In this document: one piece after another, positions 15,880 to 25,075 of the stretch
How the letters are laid out: every line of letters begins with the position of its first letter
Numbering within the stretch: position 1 is the first letter of the stretch
Assembly (NCBI GenBank): GCA_028819215.1
Contig: JAPPMG010000002.1
Coordinates: forward strand, 62,001-126,000
Direction of reading: 5' to 3'
DNA: 64,000 bases
Origin: Bryobacterales bacterium
Lineage (GTDB): Bacteria > Acidobacteriota > Terriglobia > Bryobacterales > UBA6623
The notes under the pieces: model-generated
What the model saw: the letters and a program-made list of their open reading frames with translations, nothing else
What the model was told of the DNA's origin: nothing
The model's database searches: none
Position numbers and translations under genes: made by a program

Positions 15880-17478
15880 GTGTCGCTTCCCCTGCTGATG
15901 TTTCTGGCGTTCATCGCCGCAACTCTCGGAATCACATACTGGGCTGCCGGCCGCTCATCGGGCGAGAAGGCCTTCTTCGCCGCCGGGCGGCGCATCACCG
16001 GGTGGCAGAACGGCTTGGCCATTTCCGGCGATTACATGAGCGCGGCATCGTTCCTTGGCATCGCCGGCTTGATCGCCTTCTACGGCTACGACGGCTTCAT
16101 GTACTCGGTCGGCTTCCTAGTCGCCTACCTCACCGTCCTGCTGGTCGTTGCCGAGCCGCTGCGCAACTCGGGGAAGTACACGATGGCCGACGTGCTGGCA
16201 TATCGGCTGCAGGAGCGGCCGGTGAGGGCGTGGGCCGCGCTGAGCACTCTCACCGTTTCGACGTTCTACATGATCGCCCAAATGGTGGGAGCCGGGGCGC
16301 TGGTGAGCCTGCTGCTAGCGGGATCGGGGATCGGCTACACCACGGCCGTCACCGGCGTCGGGGTCTTGATGATCGTCTACGTCGTCTTCGGCGGCATGCT
16401 CGCCACGACATGGGTGCAGATCGTCAAGGCCGTGCTGCTCATGAGCGGCACGTTCTTGCTCAGCGTGCTGGTCCTGGCCCATTTCGGCTTCGATCTCGGA
16501 GAGCTGTTCAAGGCAGCCACCAACATCAGCATGCAGTCCGACGGAAGTGTCGTGACCCGGAACTTCATGGAGCCCGGCCTGTACTACAAGCCTCCGTACG
16601 GCTCCTTGGACCTGATTTCGCTGGGCATGGCGCTGATCTTCGGCACGGCGGGTCTGCCCCACATCCTGATCCGCTTCTATACGGTTCCGGATGCCAAGAC
16701 GGCACGGGTCAGCGTGTTCTGGGCGATGTTGCTGATCGGGGCGTTCTACATCATGACGACGTTCCTCGGTTTCGGCGCGGCGACGATCGTGGGCCCTGAC
16801 CAGATCACCGCCAACGGCGGCACCAATATGAGCGCTCCCCTGCTGGCGCAGGCGCTGGCGGGCGATGTGTTCTTCGCATTCATCTCGGCGGTGGCTTTCG
16901 CCACCATACTCGCCGTGGTGGCCGGACTGACCATCAGCGCGTCAACCTCATTCGCGCACGATTTCTACTCCAACGTGTTGCACCACGGCAGCGAGCGCCG
17001 ACCCGGAGAAGAGGTACGAGTGGCGCGCTGGACCGCATTCGTAGTGGGGGCGGTCTCCATCTTGATTGCCATCGGGCTCGGACCGAACGCCAACGTCGCG
17101 TTCCTTGTCGGACTCGCCTTTGCAGTCGCAGCTTCGGCCAATCTGCCGGTCATCCTCTTCTCGCTCTACTGGAAGAGGTTCACCACCCGCGGAGCCGTCT
17201 GGGGCCTGGCGGCAGGATTGCTCTCGTCGGTGGGCCTGATCTTGGTCAGCCCGAGCTTCATGGGAATCGACGGTCCCGAGGTGGCTGAGAGCGCCCGGCG
17301 CATGATCCAGGCACAAGCCCTGTATCCGCTCAAGAATCCGGGCATCGTCAGCATTCCGCTCGGCTTCGTGGCGGCGGTTGTCGGTTCGCTGCTTTCGCGA
17401 GAACCGTCGGCCGAGGACAAGTACTACGAACTCAGCGTGAGGGCAAATACCGGCCTGGGAGCCGAGAAGGCCAGCTAG
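15880..17478 (+). CDS. actP: ActP-like cation/acetate symporter (SSS family)
   Basis: The GTG at 15880 follows the DUF485 stop with a single base between. The 532-residue protein has about 13 membrane segments. ActP-type signatures are RRITGWQNGLAISGDYMSAA (first helix pair), GTAGLPHILIRFYTVPD and TILAVVAGLTISASTSFAHD. ActP imports acetate and related short monocarboxylates, including glycolate, with a cation. That would fit the presence of glcE and other two-carbon metabolism here, although the substrate is inference. Confidence 0.86.
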   Translation: MSLPLLMFLAFIAATLGITYWAAGRSSGEKAFFAAGRRITGWQNGLAISGDYMSAASFLGIAGLIAFYGYDGFMYSVGFLVAYLTVLLVVAEPLRNSGKYTMADVLAYRLQERPVRAWAALSTLTVSTFYMIAQMVGAGALVSLLLAGSGIGYTTAVTGVGVLMIVYVVFGGMLATTWVQIVKAVLLMSGTFLLSVLVLAHFGFDLGELFKAATNISMQSDGSVVTRNFMEPGLYYKPPYGSLDLISLGMALIFGTAGLPHILIRFYTVPDAKTARVSVFWAMLLIGAFYIMTTFLGFGAATIVGPDQITANGGTNMSAPLLAQALAGDVFFAFISAVAFATILAVVAGLTISASTSFAHDFYSNVLHHGSERRPGEEVRVARWTAFVVGAVSILIAIGLGPNANVAFLVGLAFAVAASANLPVILFSLYWKRFTTRGAVWGLAAGLLSSVGLILVSPSFMGIDGPEVAESARRMIQAQALYPLKNPGIVSIPLGFVAAVVGSLLSREPSAEDKYYELSVRANTGLGAEKAS

Positions 17479-17547
17479 CGCAGTCGCCGCGAGGCATGCC
17501 GTGCGGTCGATCGCGGTACGCTATCAGGCGCTTCGGAGAATCCACCC

Positions 17548-18828
17548 ATGACCGCCTCTTCGAACCGCCGCTCCAGCCTGCTCTCGTCCGAAGACTGGGT
17601 CGCGTGCTGGCTCGGCTTCGCGCTAGTCGCGCTCGCATTGGCCGGCCTGCGGCCAGCCTTGCCGGGATTCTCGTGGGACCTAGGATCGGTGGGCTCGATC
17701 TTCAGCGGAGAGGGCATCGCCGCCATCGTTTCCATGGGCGCACTCCTGATGGTACTGGCGGGCATCGGCGTCAAGCTGATGGGGGGCAGCCTGAAGGCCT
17801 TCGCCATCGCGTTCCCGGCTGTGTTCCTGCTGGGCTGGCTCGCGCAATTCTTGGCAGGCAACACGGCCATCAAGGCCGCCGGCGTGACATACGTCATCAC
17901 CGGGCTCTTCATCGGCTTATTCATCTCTAACGTCCTGACAGTTCCGCGCTGGCTGCAGGCAGCGGCACGCACGGAGTACTACATCAAGACCGGGCTGGTC
18001 GTGCTTGGATCGAACATCCTGATCGGAGACATCCTGCAAGCGGGAGTTCTGGGCATCGCGCAGGCACTGCTGGTCATCCTCGTGATCTGGTACGTTTGCT
18101 TCTGGATTTCTCAGAAGCTGCGCGTCGACGACGAATTCTCCGCGATGCTCGCCACGGCCGTGTCCATATGCGGCGTCTCGGCCGCCATCGCAGCCTGCGG
18201 CGCCGTGCAGGGCGACCGCAAGAAGCTCTCCTATGTCACTTCTCTTGTCCTCGTCGTGGCGATTCCCATGATGTTGGTCATGCCTTGGATCATCGCTCAG
18301 TTCGATATCCCCGATGTCGTCGGCGGGGCTTGGCTCGGCGGCACCATCGACACCTCTGGCGCGGTAGTGGCAGCGGGCGAAATCGTGGGCGACTCCGCAA
18401 TGAACGCGGCAGTGATCGTGAAGTTTTCCCAGAACGCCATGCTCGGCTTGGCGGCGTTCGCGCTCTCCGTGTGGTGGACGTTCCGCAGCGGCGCGGCAAC
18501 CGGCGAAGCGCCGTCCGTCGCGATCATCTGGGAGCGCTTTCCGAAGTTCGTGCTGGGATTCATCGCCGCTTCGCTGCTGTTCTCGTTCGCTTTCAGCGCC
18601 GAATTCGTCGACTCGACCAAGAGCCTGATGAGGGGGCTGCGCACCTGGTGGTTTGCCCTGGCGTTCGTCTGTATCGGCCTCGAAACACGCTTCCGAGACT
18701 TGGTTGCGATGGACGAGGGCAGGCCGGCGGTTGCGTTCCTGCTGGCGCAGGCAGTCAACATCGGCTGGACACTGCTGGTTGCGTGGCTGCTCTTTGGCGG
18801 GGTGCTCTTCGACGTCCCCTCGCTCTAA
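17548..18828 (+). CDS. YeiH/Cons_hypoth698 family putative sulfate/sulfite exporter
   Basis: A 426-residue membrane protein with about 10-11 helices. Family hallmarks are the AARTEYYIKTGLVVLGSNIL region and AVSICGVSAAIAACGAVQGDRKK, with its paired small residues and cysteines. Others are WLGGTIDTSGAVVAAGEIVGD and the FCF-like KFSQNAMLG helix. Members of this family are usually labelled putative sulfate exporters and often sit with taurine or sulfur genes. The link to the sulfite reductase and sulfatases in this window is consistent, but the transported ion is unproven. GAGAAT sits 6 nt before the ATG, a weak leaderless-type -10. Confidence 0.82.
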   Translation: MTASSNRRSSLLSSEDWVACWLGFALVALALAGLRPALPGFSWDLGSVGSIFSGEGIAAIVSMGALLMVLAGIGVKLMGGSLKAFAIAFPAVFLLGWLAQFLAGNTAIKAAGVTYVITGLFIGLFISNVLTVPRWLQAAARTEYYIKTGLVVLGSNILIGDILQAGVLGIAQALLVILVIWYVCFWISQKLRVDDEFSAMLATAVSICGVSAAIAACGAVQGDRKKLSYVTSLVLVVAIPMMLVMPWIIAQFDIPDVVGGAWLGGTIDTSGAVVAAGEIVGDSAMNAAVIVKFSQNAMLGLAAFALSVWWTFRSGAATGEAPSVAIIWERFPKFVLGFIAASLLFSFAFSAEFVDSTKSLMRGLRTWWFALAFVCIGLETRFRDLVAMDEGRPAVAFLLAQAVNIGWTLLVAWLLFGGVLFDVPSL

Positions 18829-18861
18829 CCTCGCCGGGCGCTCGTGCCGACGTATGGCTGA

Positions 18862-18914
18862 GCCCGGATAGCTCAGTGCGCCTTGCATTCGTAAGACACC
18901 GGTCGCGTCCGGGA
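18862..18914 (+). pseudogene. Degenerate tRNA fragment, tRNA-Thr(CGU)-like
   Basis: The stretch opens with GCCCGGATAGCTCAGT, an ordinary tRNA acceptor, position-8 and D-arm start. It contains an anticodon-loop-like TTCGTAA, then GGTCGCG, and closes with TCCGGGA, which can pair with the opening GCCCGGA apart from the last base. The whole piece is only 53 nt. The D-loop is shortened, the anticodon stem no longer pairs, and the T arm is missing, so it cannot be a working tRNA. It lies between the YeiH gene and hicB, which suggests an old integration or deletion site. Confidence 0.42.
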
Positions 18915-18966
18915 GGTGGCTGGAAGAACCCCTCGCGATCCTGAGATCTGCAGAGCCGCCGGTACG

Positions 18967-19404
18967 CTAGCGGACCGAAGCGGCGCGCCCCTCGATCACG
19001 AGGTCTCGTCCGACAGCCTGCAAGGCCCGAAGGACATGGCCGATGCGCGAGTTGTTGCCAGGATCCGTCAGACGGCTCACAGTGGTCGCGGACAGGCCCA
19101 GCCGTTCGGCGAGTCCGCGCTTGCTGATTCCCTGCGCCCGCATCGCGGTGTACAGTTCCAGCTTGGCCGCCGTCACCGGGTCCACCGCAACGACCTCCTG
19201 ACCGTCCAGCACCGGGCTCGGCACCGGGATGGGTTCGCGTAGTTCGACGTACATCCCGAGCGCTGCTGCGAGCGCATCCCCGGCTAGTTCCAGCGCCTCG
19301 GCACGGCTAGCCCCGCCGGTAATAGCTCCGGTCACGTCCGGGAACGTCACCACGAAATCGTCCTCCTCGTGGCGAGTGATTTGACATGGATAGGCGTATC
19401 GCAT
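18967..19404 (-). CDS. hicB: HicB-family antitoxin
   Basis: A 145-residue antitoxin. The N-terminal partial RNase H-like domain (about residues 1-70) has the typical YPCQITRHEEDDFVVTFPDV and GASRAEALELAGDAL motifs that neutralise HicA. The C-terminal helix-turn-helix (AERLGLSATTVSRLTDPG, about residues 98-120) binds the operator and autoregulates. The ATG overlaps the stop of a hicA remnant by one base (TGATG), the classical hicAB junction. The toxin partner is truncated, so this antitoxin is probably a solitary survivor, perhaps still acting as a repressor. Confidence 0.88.
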   Translation of the reverse strand: MRYAYPCQITRHEEDDFVVTFPDVTGAITGGASRAEALELAGDALAAALGMYVELREPIPVPSPVLDGQEVVAVDPVTAAKLELYTAMRAQGISKRGLAERLGLSATTVSRLTDPGNNSRIGHVLRALQAVGRDLVIEGRAASVR

Positions 19405-19487
19405 CAGAAATCTCCCTTCTCTATCCCCAGTTCTTTCAGCATCGCGTGCAACAAGGACTTGCTGAGTTCGACGCGCTTGACTGTGAT
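19404..19487 (-). pseudogene. hicA: hicA toxin remnant (C-terminal 27 codons)
   Basis: In the frame ending TGA at 19406-19404 the minus strand encodes ITVKRVELSK and then SLLHAMLKELGIEKGDF. This matches the end of HicA mRNA interferases (residues corresponding to the last strand and helix). Upstream in the same frame a stop occurs within about 20 codons and no start or catalytic-histidine region (G-SH) can be found. The toxin is therefore inactivated by truncation. The 1-nt overlap with hicB confirms its identity. Confidence 0.62.
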
Positions 19488-19746
19488 CCGCCTGCGGGAA
19501 ACAGGTGACCGGGTCGGCGGCGAAGCACGGTCGCCGTTCTTCCGTCACGCCCTCTTGCCAGACTACGGCGGCAGCCAGGCAGGCCGGGCCGGGCCGGCAC
19601 GGGTCAAGCTGCGAGGCAGAAGCGGAGTCCGAGGGACTTGCTTCACCAGCAGGCCGCAAGCCGGTTGCGGGCCCACCTCCGACGGTCCATCGTCCGGGCC
19701 AGAACGCCAAGATCCGATCCTTTCCAAGGTGAGGGGCCGATACCGG

Positions 19747-21189
19747 CTAGGTGCCGCCCAGCGGGCGGGTCGACTGTCCAAGTTCGGACAAGAAGGCGCG
19801 CGCTTGGGCGAGCAGCTGCTGCACTAGGTCAGCGTGGCGGGAGCTGATGTCGAACTTCTCGGCCGCATCGGCGTGCAGATCATAGAGCTCGCCAGCCACA
19901 AGCTGCCCGTCGGCCCCGGCGGCGAGGCGGAGCTTGTGCCGCCCCTTGCGAATTCCCTGCAAGCGGGCTTGGCGCTGGCGGCCTCGGCCGGCGAAGAAGT
20001 AGAAGTACTCGTGCGGCGACTCGTCGGTCGCGCCGCTTAGCAGCGGCCAGAGATCGCGGCCGTCGAGAACTCGGTCTGTTGGCAGCTCCGCTCCCGCGAG
20101 ACCGGCGAACGTGGGCAGGATGTCCATGTTCGCCGCAACCGCCGAGCTCACTTGACCGGCGGGAATCCGCCCGGGCATCCAAAAGATCCCGGGCACGCGC
20201 ATGCCGCCCTCCCAAGTGGTCCCCTTGCCGAGCTTGAAGGGCCCGGCGGACCCGCCATCGATGCCGTATTGCAGCCAAGGACCGTTATCGGAGGTATAGA
20301 CCACCAATGTGTTGCGGTCCAAGCCCAGCTCGGCCAGCTTGCCCAAGATCTGCCCTACGGACCAATCCAGCTCCTCGATGACGTCGCCGTACCGGCCGCG
20401 CAGGGACTTGCCCCAGCGTCGGTCGTTGACGAACAGCGGCACATGCGGCATGGCGTGCGGAAGATACAGGAAGAACGGGCCATCCTTGCTCTCCTCGATG
20501 AAGTCGAGCGCAAGCTCGGTATACAGCGTGGTCAGGTTGCGTTGGTCGGAATCGGTCTCCAGCACTTCGTCATCGCGCATCAGCGGCAGCGGTTGCGGGA
20601 ACCCCTGCCCCCGTTCCAAGTCGTAGTAGCTCCCCTGCCCGGCGAAGCCGGTCATAGCCGCACGCTGGCGGGCCGAAATCATGCGCTCGTTCTCTGGATG
20701 GCGGATCGGCATCACAGGGTGGTAGCGCCACATATCATTGGAATACGGGATCCCGAACCAGCTGTCGAATCCGTGCCGGTGAGGCAGGAACTCCGGGGCG
20801 TCGCCGAGATGCCACTTGCCGATCATCTTGGTGGCATAGCCGTTGCCGCTGAGCAGTTCGGCCACGGTGATTTCGTCCGCGTGAATGCCTGTTGTCGCCT
20901 CAGGACCGTGGTTAAAGTCGAGGCTGGCACGTGGCGGATACGAGCCCGTCATCAACGCCGCGCGGGACGGGCCACAAAACGGGGCGGCATAGAAGCTGGT
21001 CAGGCGCATCCCCTCGGCCGCCATGCGGTCGATATGCGGCGTGCGAATGTCGGGATGGCCGTAAGCTCCGAGATCGCCCCAGCCTTGGTCGTCGGCAAAG
21101 AGCACGATGAAGTTCGGCGGCGCTGCCGGGAGCGCAACGGCCGAGACACCCAGCAAGAGCGGTAACGATAGGGAAAGCAGGCGTCGCAT
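19747..21189 (-). CDS. Secreted FGly-dependent sulfatase (arylsulfatase family S1)
   Basis: A 480-residue type I sulfatase with a Sec signal (MRRLLSLSLPLLLGVSAVAL). The catalytic nucleophile is Cys72 in FCGPSRAALMTG, the CxPSR motif that formylglycine-generating enzyme converts. Calcium ligands are FADDQ (residues 32-34) and the later TSDNGPW. KMIGKWHLGD is the second sulfatase signature. It would remove sulfate esters from glycans or glycosides in the periplasm. No sulfatase-modifying factor is encoded in the window. TAAACT 15 nt before the ATG may be its -10. It is about 30% longer in loops than minimal sulfatases but intact. Confidence 0.9.
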   Translation of the reverse strand: MRRLLSLSLPLLLGVSAVALPAAPPNFIVLFADDQGWGDLGAYGHPDIRTPHIDRMAAEGMRLTSFYAAPFCGPSRAALMTGSYPPRASLDFNHGPEATTGIHADEITVAELLSGNGYATKMIGKWHLGDAPEFLPHRHGFDSWFGIPYSNDMWRYHPVMPIRHPENERMISARQRAAMTGFAGQGSYYDLERGQGFPQPLPLMRDDEVLETDSDQRNLTTLYTELALDFIEESKDGPFFLYLPHAMPHVPLFVNDRRWGKSLRGRYGDVIEELDWSVGQILGKLAELGLDRNTLVVYTSDNGPWLQYGIDGGSAGPFKLGKGTTWEGGMRVPGIFWMPGRIPAGQVSSAVAANMDILPTFAGLAGAELPTDRVLDGRDLWPLLSGATDESPHEYFYFFAGRGRQRQARLQGIRKGRHKLRLAAGADGQLVAGELYDLHADAAEKFDISSRHADLVQQLLAQARAFLSELGQSTRPLGGT

Positions 21190-21360
21190 GTTGGAATCGG
21201 CAAGAGTTTAGCACCGCCAGCGGATCCATCGAAGCGAGAGCGCGCTGGCGCGGAACTCTGCTGGAGACTGCGCCAAACGAAGGCGGGTCGCAAGCAGTCA
21301 AGCAGCCCGAGCTGGGCGGCTGTCGGCCGTGAGTGGCGGGCGTCATATGATGATGCGCAC

Positions 21361-22287
21361 ATGATCGATCCGCACGAGACATTTGGCGGCACCTTCCCGT
21401 TCGCGCCGCATTTTTGCAGCACCGCGGGATTCCGTATGCACTATATCGACGAAGGCGAGGGCGAACCCATCGTCTTGCTGCACGGCGAGCCTACCTGGGG
21501 CTACATCTACCGCAAGTTCGTCCCGGAACTCGCCCGGCAATGGCGTGTGATCGTGCCCGACCACATGGGCTTCGGCAAAAGCGAGACGCCGCAAGACATG
21601 ACGTACACGCTAGAGACCCACGTAAACAACCTGGCGGCACTGATCGATGAGCTGGGTCTCAGTGGTATCACCTTCGTCGGGCAGGACTGGGGCGGGCCGA
21701 TCCTGACCGCTTACACGGTCCGGCACCCCGAACGTGTCGCTCGCATCTGCCTGCTGAACAGCATCTGCGGGTATGGGGCAATGGTGGCTCCAAAGGATGC
21801 GCCGAAACCGCCCAAGCTGCACGAGTCCGATTGGTTCCGCTGGGTGCGCGCTGCTGAGGCGGACGGCTCCTACTACGACAAGATGCAAGACCTAGGCAAC
21901 CATGTGGGCGACCTGATCGGCCGGCTGGGCTGCGCGACCGGACTAGACGAGACGGCAGAACGGGCCTACGCAGCGCCGTTCAGCAGCCCGGAGGAATGCA
22001 AGGGTGCGGTCGAGTTCCCGCTAGACGTCGCGCTGAACCGCATCGGAGGCTATGTCAAGGCAGGCGCGTCCGGCGTCCCGGCGTTGCGCTCCAAGCCGGC
22101 CATGCTCGCCGAAGGGATGCTGGACAAGGCCATCCCGCCCGCGCTGGCGATCGCCGATTTCCAGGCGCTCTTCCCACAGGGCCAAGTGACGCAGATCGAG
22201 CACGCGGCGCACTTCTGCCAGGAAGACGCCGCGGCCGAGTTGGTCGAGCTGATCAAACAGTTCGTGCTGGCGCACCCCGCCAGCTGA
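21361..22287 (+). CDS. Haloalkane dehalogenase-like alpha/beta hydrolase
   Basis: A 308-residue alpha/beta hydrolase in which the nucleophile is aspartate (Asp109 in VGQDWGG), as in haloalkane dehalogenases and epoxide/haloacetate hydrolases. The oxyanion segment is HGEPTWGYIYR and the catalytic histidine lies in IEHAAHFCQED near residue 283. No signal peptide. It would hydrolyse carbon-halogen or similar bonds in the cytoplasm, but substrate type cannot be told. TATGAT at 21346-21351, 9 nt before the ATG, is a likely -10 giving a very short leader. Confidence 0.85.
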   Translation: MIDPHETFGGTFPFAPHFCSTAGFRMHYIDEGEGEPIVLLHGEPTWGYIYRKFVPELARQWRVIVPDHMGFGKSETPQDMTYTLETHVNNLAALIDELGLSGITFVGQDWGGPILTAYTVRHPERVARICLLNSICGYGAMVAPKDAPKPPKLHESDWFRWVRAAEADGSYYDKMQDLGNHVGDLIGRLGCATGLDETAERAYAAPFSSPEECKGAVEFPLDVALNRIGGYVKAGASGVPALRSKPAMLAEGMLDKAIPPALAIADFQALFPQGQVTQIEHAAHFCQEDAAAELVELIKQFVLAHPAS

Positions 22288-22303
22288 ACGGCCCAGTGGT
22301 AGG

Positions 22304-22915
22304 TCAGAGTTCGCGCCGGCCTTCGATCGACTCGATCATCGTGGCCTCGTCGATGAACTCCAGTTCGGTGCCGATCGGAATCCCCAACCCGATGCGGCTG
22401 ACCTTGACATCGAGCGGCTTGAGCAGCCGGCTCAAGTAAGCCGAGGTCGCCTGGCCCTCGGTGGTTGGACTCGTCGCCAAGATGATTTCGCGAATCGGGT
22501 TATCCCGCATCCGCTCGATCAGGTTCTTGATCTTGAGATCCTCCGGCCCCACGCTGCGCAACGGCGAGAGCGCGCCATGCAGGATGTGGTACACGCCGGT
22601 GTAGGCCCGCGTCCGCTCGAGCACCATGATGTTGTTGGGCTGCTCGAGGACGCACACTAGTCCGTGATCGCGGTTCGGATCGCTACAGATCGGACACAGC
22701 TCCCCCTCGGCAATGTTGTTGCAGCGCTCGCACAGCCGCACGCGCTCGCGCATCGCCAAGATCGCATGGGCTAGTTCTTCGGCCTTGGCGCGCTCGACTC
22801 CCAGCAGGTGGAATGCGAGCCGTTGCGCCGACTTCGCGCCCACGCCCGGCAGGCGCTTCAATTCGTCTACCAGACGGGCCATCGGTGCAGCCAAGTCACC
22901 AGCAGCCATGATCAA
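22304..22915 (-). CDS. recR: Recombination mediator protein RecR
   Basis: A 203-residue RecR: the N-terminal helix-hairpin-helix (KRLPGVGAKSAQRLAFHLL), the four-cysteine zinc finger (CERCNNIAEGELCPICSD) and a Toprim domain (VCVLEQPNNIMVLERT). It works with RecO and RecF to load RecA on gapped DNA. It is the third gene of the order dnaX-ybaB-recR, with 25 nt separating it from ybaB, so it is co-transcribed. The ATG at 22915 or the one two codons in (22909) could be used. Confidence 0.96.
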   Translation of the reverse strand: MIMAAGDLAAPMARLVDELKRLPGVGAKSAQRLAFHLLGVERAKAEELAHAILAMRERVRLCERCNNIAEGELCPICSDPNRDHGLVCVLEQPNNIMVLERTRAYTGVYHILHGALSPLRSVGPEDLKIKNLIERMRDNPIREIILATSPTTEGQATSAYLSRLLKPLDVKVSRIGLGIPIGTELEFIDEATMIESIEGRREL

Positions 22916-22940
22916 CCCTCGATCGGCGCGGCGCGGGGGC

Positions 22941-23264
22941 CTAGCCCAGTAGGCCAGGCGGCATGAGCCCGCCGGCGAACATACCGCCCATCATTCCGCT
23001 GACCCGTTGCTGCGCTTCGTCTTCAGCCCGTCGCACAGCTTCGTTGACCGCCCCCTGAACCATATCCTGAAGCATCTCGATGTCCTCGACAGCTTCCGGG
23101 TCAATCTTGATGCTGGTCACGTTCTTGTGACCGTCCATGCTGACGGTCACCATCCCGCCTCCCGTCGAAGCCTCGACGCGGATTGCGTCGACCTCCTGCT
23201 TGAGGCGATCTTGCATCTGCTTGGCCTGCTCGAACATTTGCTTGGCGTTAGGTGGGAGCTTCAT
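22941..23264 (-). CDS. ybaB: YbaB/EbfC family nucleoid-associated protein
   Basis: A 107-residue DNA-binding protein with the YbaB core: a coiled first helix ([18 protein letters not shown]), the central sheet with [11 protein letters not shown] and the second helix [13 protein letters not shown]. It ends in a Met/Gly-rich tail, as in many homologues. It binds DNA as a dimer and helps organise the nucleoid. The ATG overlaps the dnaX stop by 4 nt (ATGA), indicating translational coupling. The conserved dnaX-ybaB-recR linkage supports the call. Confidence 0.95.
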   Translation of the reverse strand: MKLPPNAKQMFEQAKQMQDRLKQEVDAIRVEASTGGGMVTVSMDGHKNVTSIKIDPEAVEDIEMLQDMVQGAVNEAVRRAEDEAQQRVSGMMGGMFAGGLMPPGLLG

Positions 23265-24916
23265 TGTGTCTTCTCTCTCAAATCCACTACGTTGGCGACG
23301 CGGCCCTCGAAACGCTTGGTGAAGGCCTGGACCGCGGGGTCGGACAAGGCCCGCGTACTGACGTCGTCGCTTGCAGAACTGGCGGCACTGGAATTCCGCG
23401 AAGAACCACTCGGGCGCTGCTCGGCTTGACGGTCGGCCTCGGCGGCCACGAGTCTAACATCGGGCTTGGCCCCGATCACGGCCGCCACGGCAGCATCCAA
23501 GACCGGCTTCTGCAAGTCAAGAGTCGCGAACCAATCATCGGGAGCGTGGACCGTCACAACTCGCTCTTCGCGGTCCACCTGGCAGGCCCGGACTGCATCA
23601 ACCAGCGACTCGTTCTCAGCATCTTGCAGCGCGCGCAGAAGCTCTTCCAAAAAGCCTGAGGCTGGCGCAGCGGCCTCGGGTGCAGGCACCGACTCGGCGG
23701 CAGCCGGCGGCGTCGCCGCTGTCGGCGGACTCGGCGGCACGTCCGCAGGAGGCCTCGCCATGGCGTCGGCTCGCGGCCGCGCGGGAGCACCCTTGCCGAG
23801 CCCGCTCAAGACCTCCTCGATCGGAGCCAGCCGACCAGCATGCACCAGCTTGAGCAGCCCGATCTCTAAGCGAAAACGCTGATAGGTGGAACTCTGCAGG
23901 TCTTGGTACAAGCTGAGCAAGATCTGCACGTAACGGTTCAGATCGTCCTGCGAAAAGGCCTCGATCCAGTCCTTGGCGGCTTCTCGCTCGGCGTGGCCCG
24001 CGGATACGAGCCTAGTGTCGTGGCCGGCGACCTTCATCACCATTAGATTCCGAAACTGACGCGCGAGCTCGCCGCAGAAGTGCTGCGCGTTCCGGCCCTG
24101 TCGGAACAGGTCGTCGACAACCGCCAGCATGGCCGCCGGATCATTGTCCCGGATCGCGCCGAGAATCCGGCCAGTACCCTCTCCCGGGATTACGCCGAGC
24201 AGGTCGCGAACAGCCTGCGCCTCTAGTTTGTCGCCAAACGCTGCGATCGCCTGGTCCAATGTCGATAGCGAATCGCGGACGGACCCGTCACCAGCCAGGG
24301 CGACAGCCGTCAACGCGGCGGCATCGGCGGCCACGCCTTCGCTGGCACAGATCTTGTCGAGGTGCTTGACGACATCCTGCAGTTCTACGGCTTGGAAGGC
24401 AAAGCTCTGGCAGCGCGAGGTGATCGTGGCCGGGATGGCCTGAGGCTCGGTCGTGCAGAGCACGAACACAGTCCAGCTGGGAGGCTCTTCCAGCGTCTTG
24501 AGCAGGGCGTTGAACGCGTCATGCGTGATCTGGTGCGCCTCGTCGATGATGAAGACCTTGTAGCGGTCCCGCGCGGGACGAAACTTGACGCTTTCGCGCA
24601 ATTCGCGGATGCTATCGATGCCCCGGTTCGAGGCGGCGTCGATCTCGACCACGTCCAGCGACGAACCGGCGGCGATCTCCTTGCAGACCTGCGAGTCGGG
24701 ATCGGGAGAAGCGCTGGGGCCGTCTTCCCAGTTCAGGGCCATCGCCAAGATGCGGGCCATGGTGGTCTTGCCAGTCCCGCGGGGGCCGGAAAAGATGTAA
24801 GCATGGGCGATGCGCCCCTGAGCTATGGCGTTCTTGATCGTCAGCTTGACATGAGCCTGGCCGACAACCTCCTCGAATCTCTGAGGACGGTACTTGCGCG
24901 CAATGACCTGGTACAT
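23261..24916 (-). CDS. dnaX: DNA polymerase III subunit gamma/tau (DnaX) with reduced zinc motif
   Basis: Clamp-loader ATPase subunit of 551 residues. Walker A is GPRGTGKTT near residue 45, followed by the Walker B/DEAH-like IIDEAHQ and sensor [18 protein letters not shown] Pro/Ala-rich linker and a tau-like C-terminal domain follow. The zinc module between Walker A and [14 protein letters not shown] normally has four cysteines. Here the segment reads [19 protein letters not shown], keeping only one. No internal frameshift slippery site (A AAA AAG type) is evident, so gamma may not be made. The gene follows the SRP RNA and leads into ybaB and recR. Confidence 0.95.
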   Translation of the reverse strand: MYQVIARKYRPQRFEEVVGQAHVKLTIKNAIAQGRIAHAYIFSGPRGTGKTTMARILAMALNWEDGPSASPDPDSQVCKEIAAGSSLDVVEIDAASNRGIDSIRELRESVKFRPARDRYKVFIIDEAHQITHDAFNALLKTLEEPPSWTVFVLCTTEPQAIPATITSRCQSFAFQAVELQDVVKHLDKICASEGVAADAAALTAVALAGDGSVRDSLSTLDQAIAAFGDKLEAQAVRDLLGVIPGEGTGRILGAIRDNDPAAMLAVVDDLFRQGRNAQHFCGELARQFRNLMVMKVAGHDTRLVSAGHAEREAAKDWIEAFSQDDLNRYVQILLSLYQDLQSSTYQRFRLEIGLLKLVHAGRLAPIEEVLSGLGKGAPARPRADAMARPPADVPPSPPTAATPPAAAESVPAPEAAAPASGFLEELLRALQDAENESLVDAVRACQVDREERVVTVHAPDDWFATLDLQKPVLDAAVAAVIGAKPDVRLVAAEADRQAEQRPSGSSRNSSAASSASDDVSTRALSDPAVQAFTKRFEGRVANVVDLREKTQ

Positions 24917-24943
24917 CGAGAGGGTCCCGAATTGCGCCTAAGA

Positions 24944-25046
24944 TGGACTCCGGAGGCCCGCGGCACGCGGCAGAGGCCGCTACCGTTGCTTCCTCCCGGA
25001 CCTGGCGGAGTTCACAGCATCCCGCTGCACGGATCCGGAGTCCACC
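24944..25046 (-). ncRNA. ffs: Signal recognition particle RNA (4.5S-type)
   Basis: On the minus strand the conserved SRP motif CAGGTCCGGGAGGAAGCAA is present, with a GGAG-type tetraloop and the asymmetric internal-loop bases. The flanks form the long terminal stem: plus 24945-24954 (GGACTCCGGA) is the exact complement of 25034-25043. About 100 nt in length fits a bacterial small SRP RNA. It would bind Ffh and direct membrane proteins to SecYEG. It sits 28 nt before dnaX, the same neighbourhood as the scr RNA in Bacillus. Confidence 0.9.
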
Positions 25047-25075
25047 CTCAGTCTATCACCGCCGCTCCGAAACAC

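Noticed and set aside
20152..21165. Open frame of 337 codons antisense to the first sulfatase
   Set aside because: Same explanation: the sulfatase on the minus strand has all family motifs and a signal peptide, the antisense product none.
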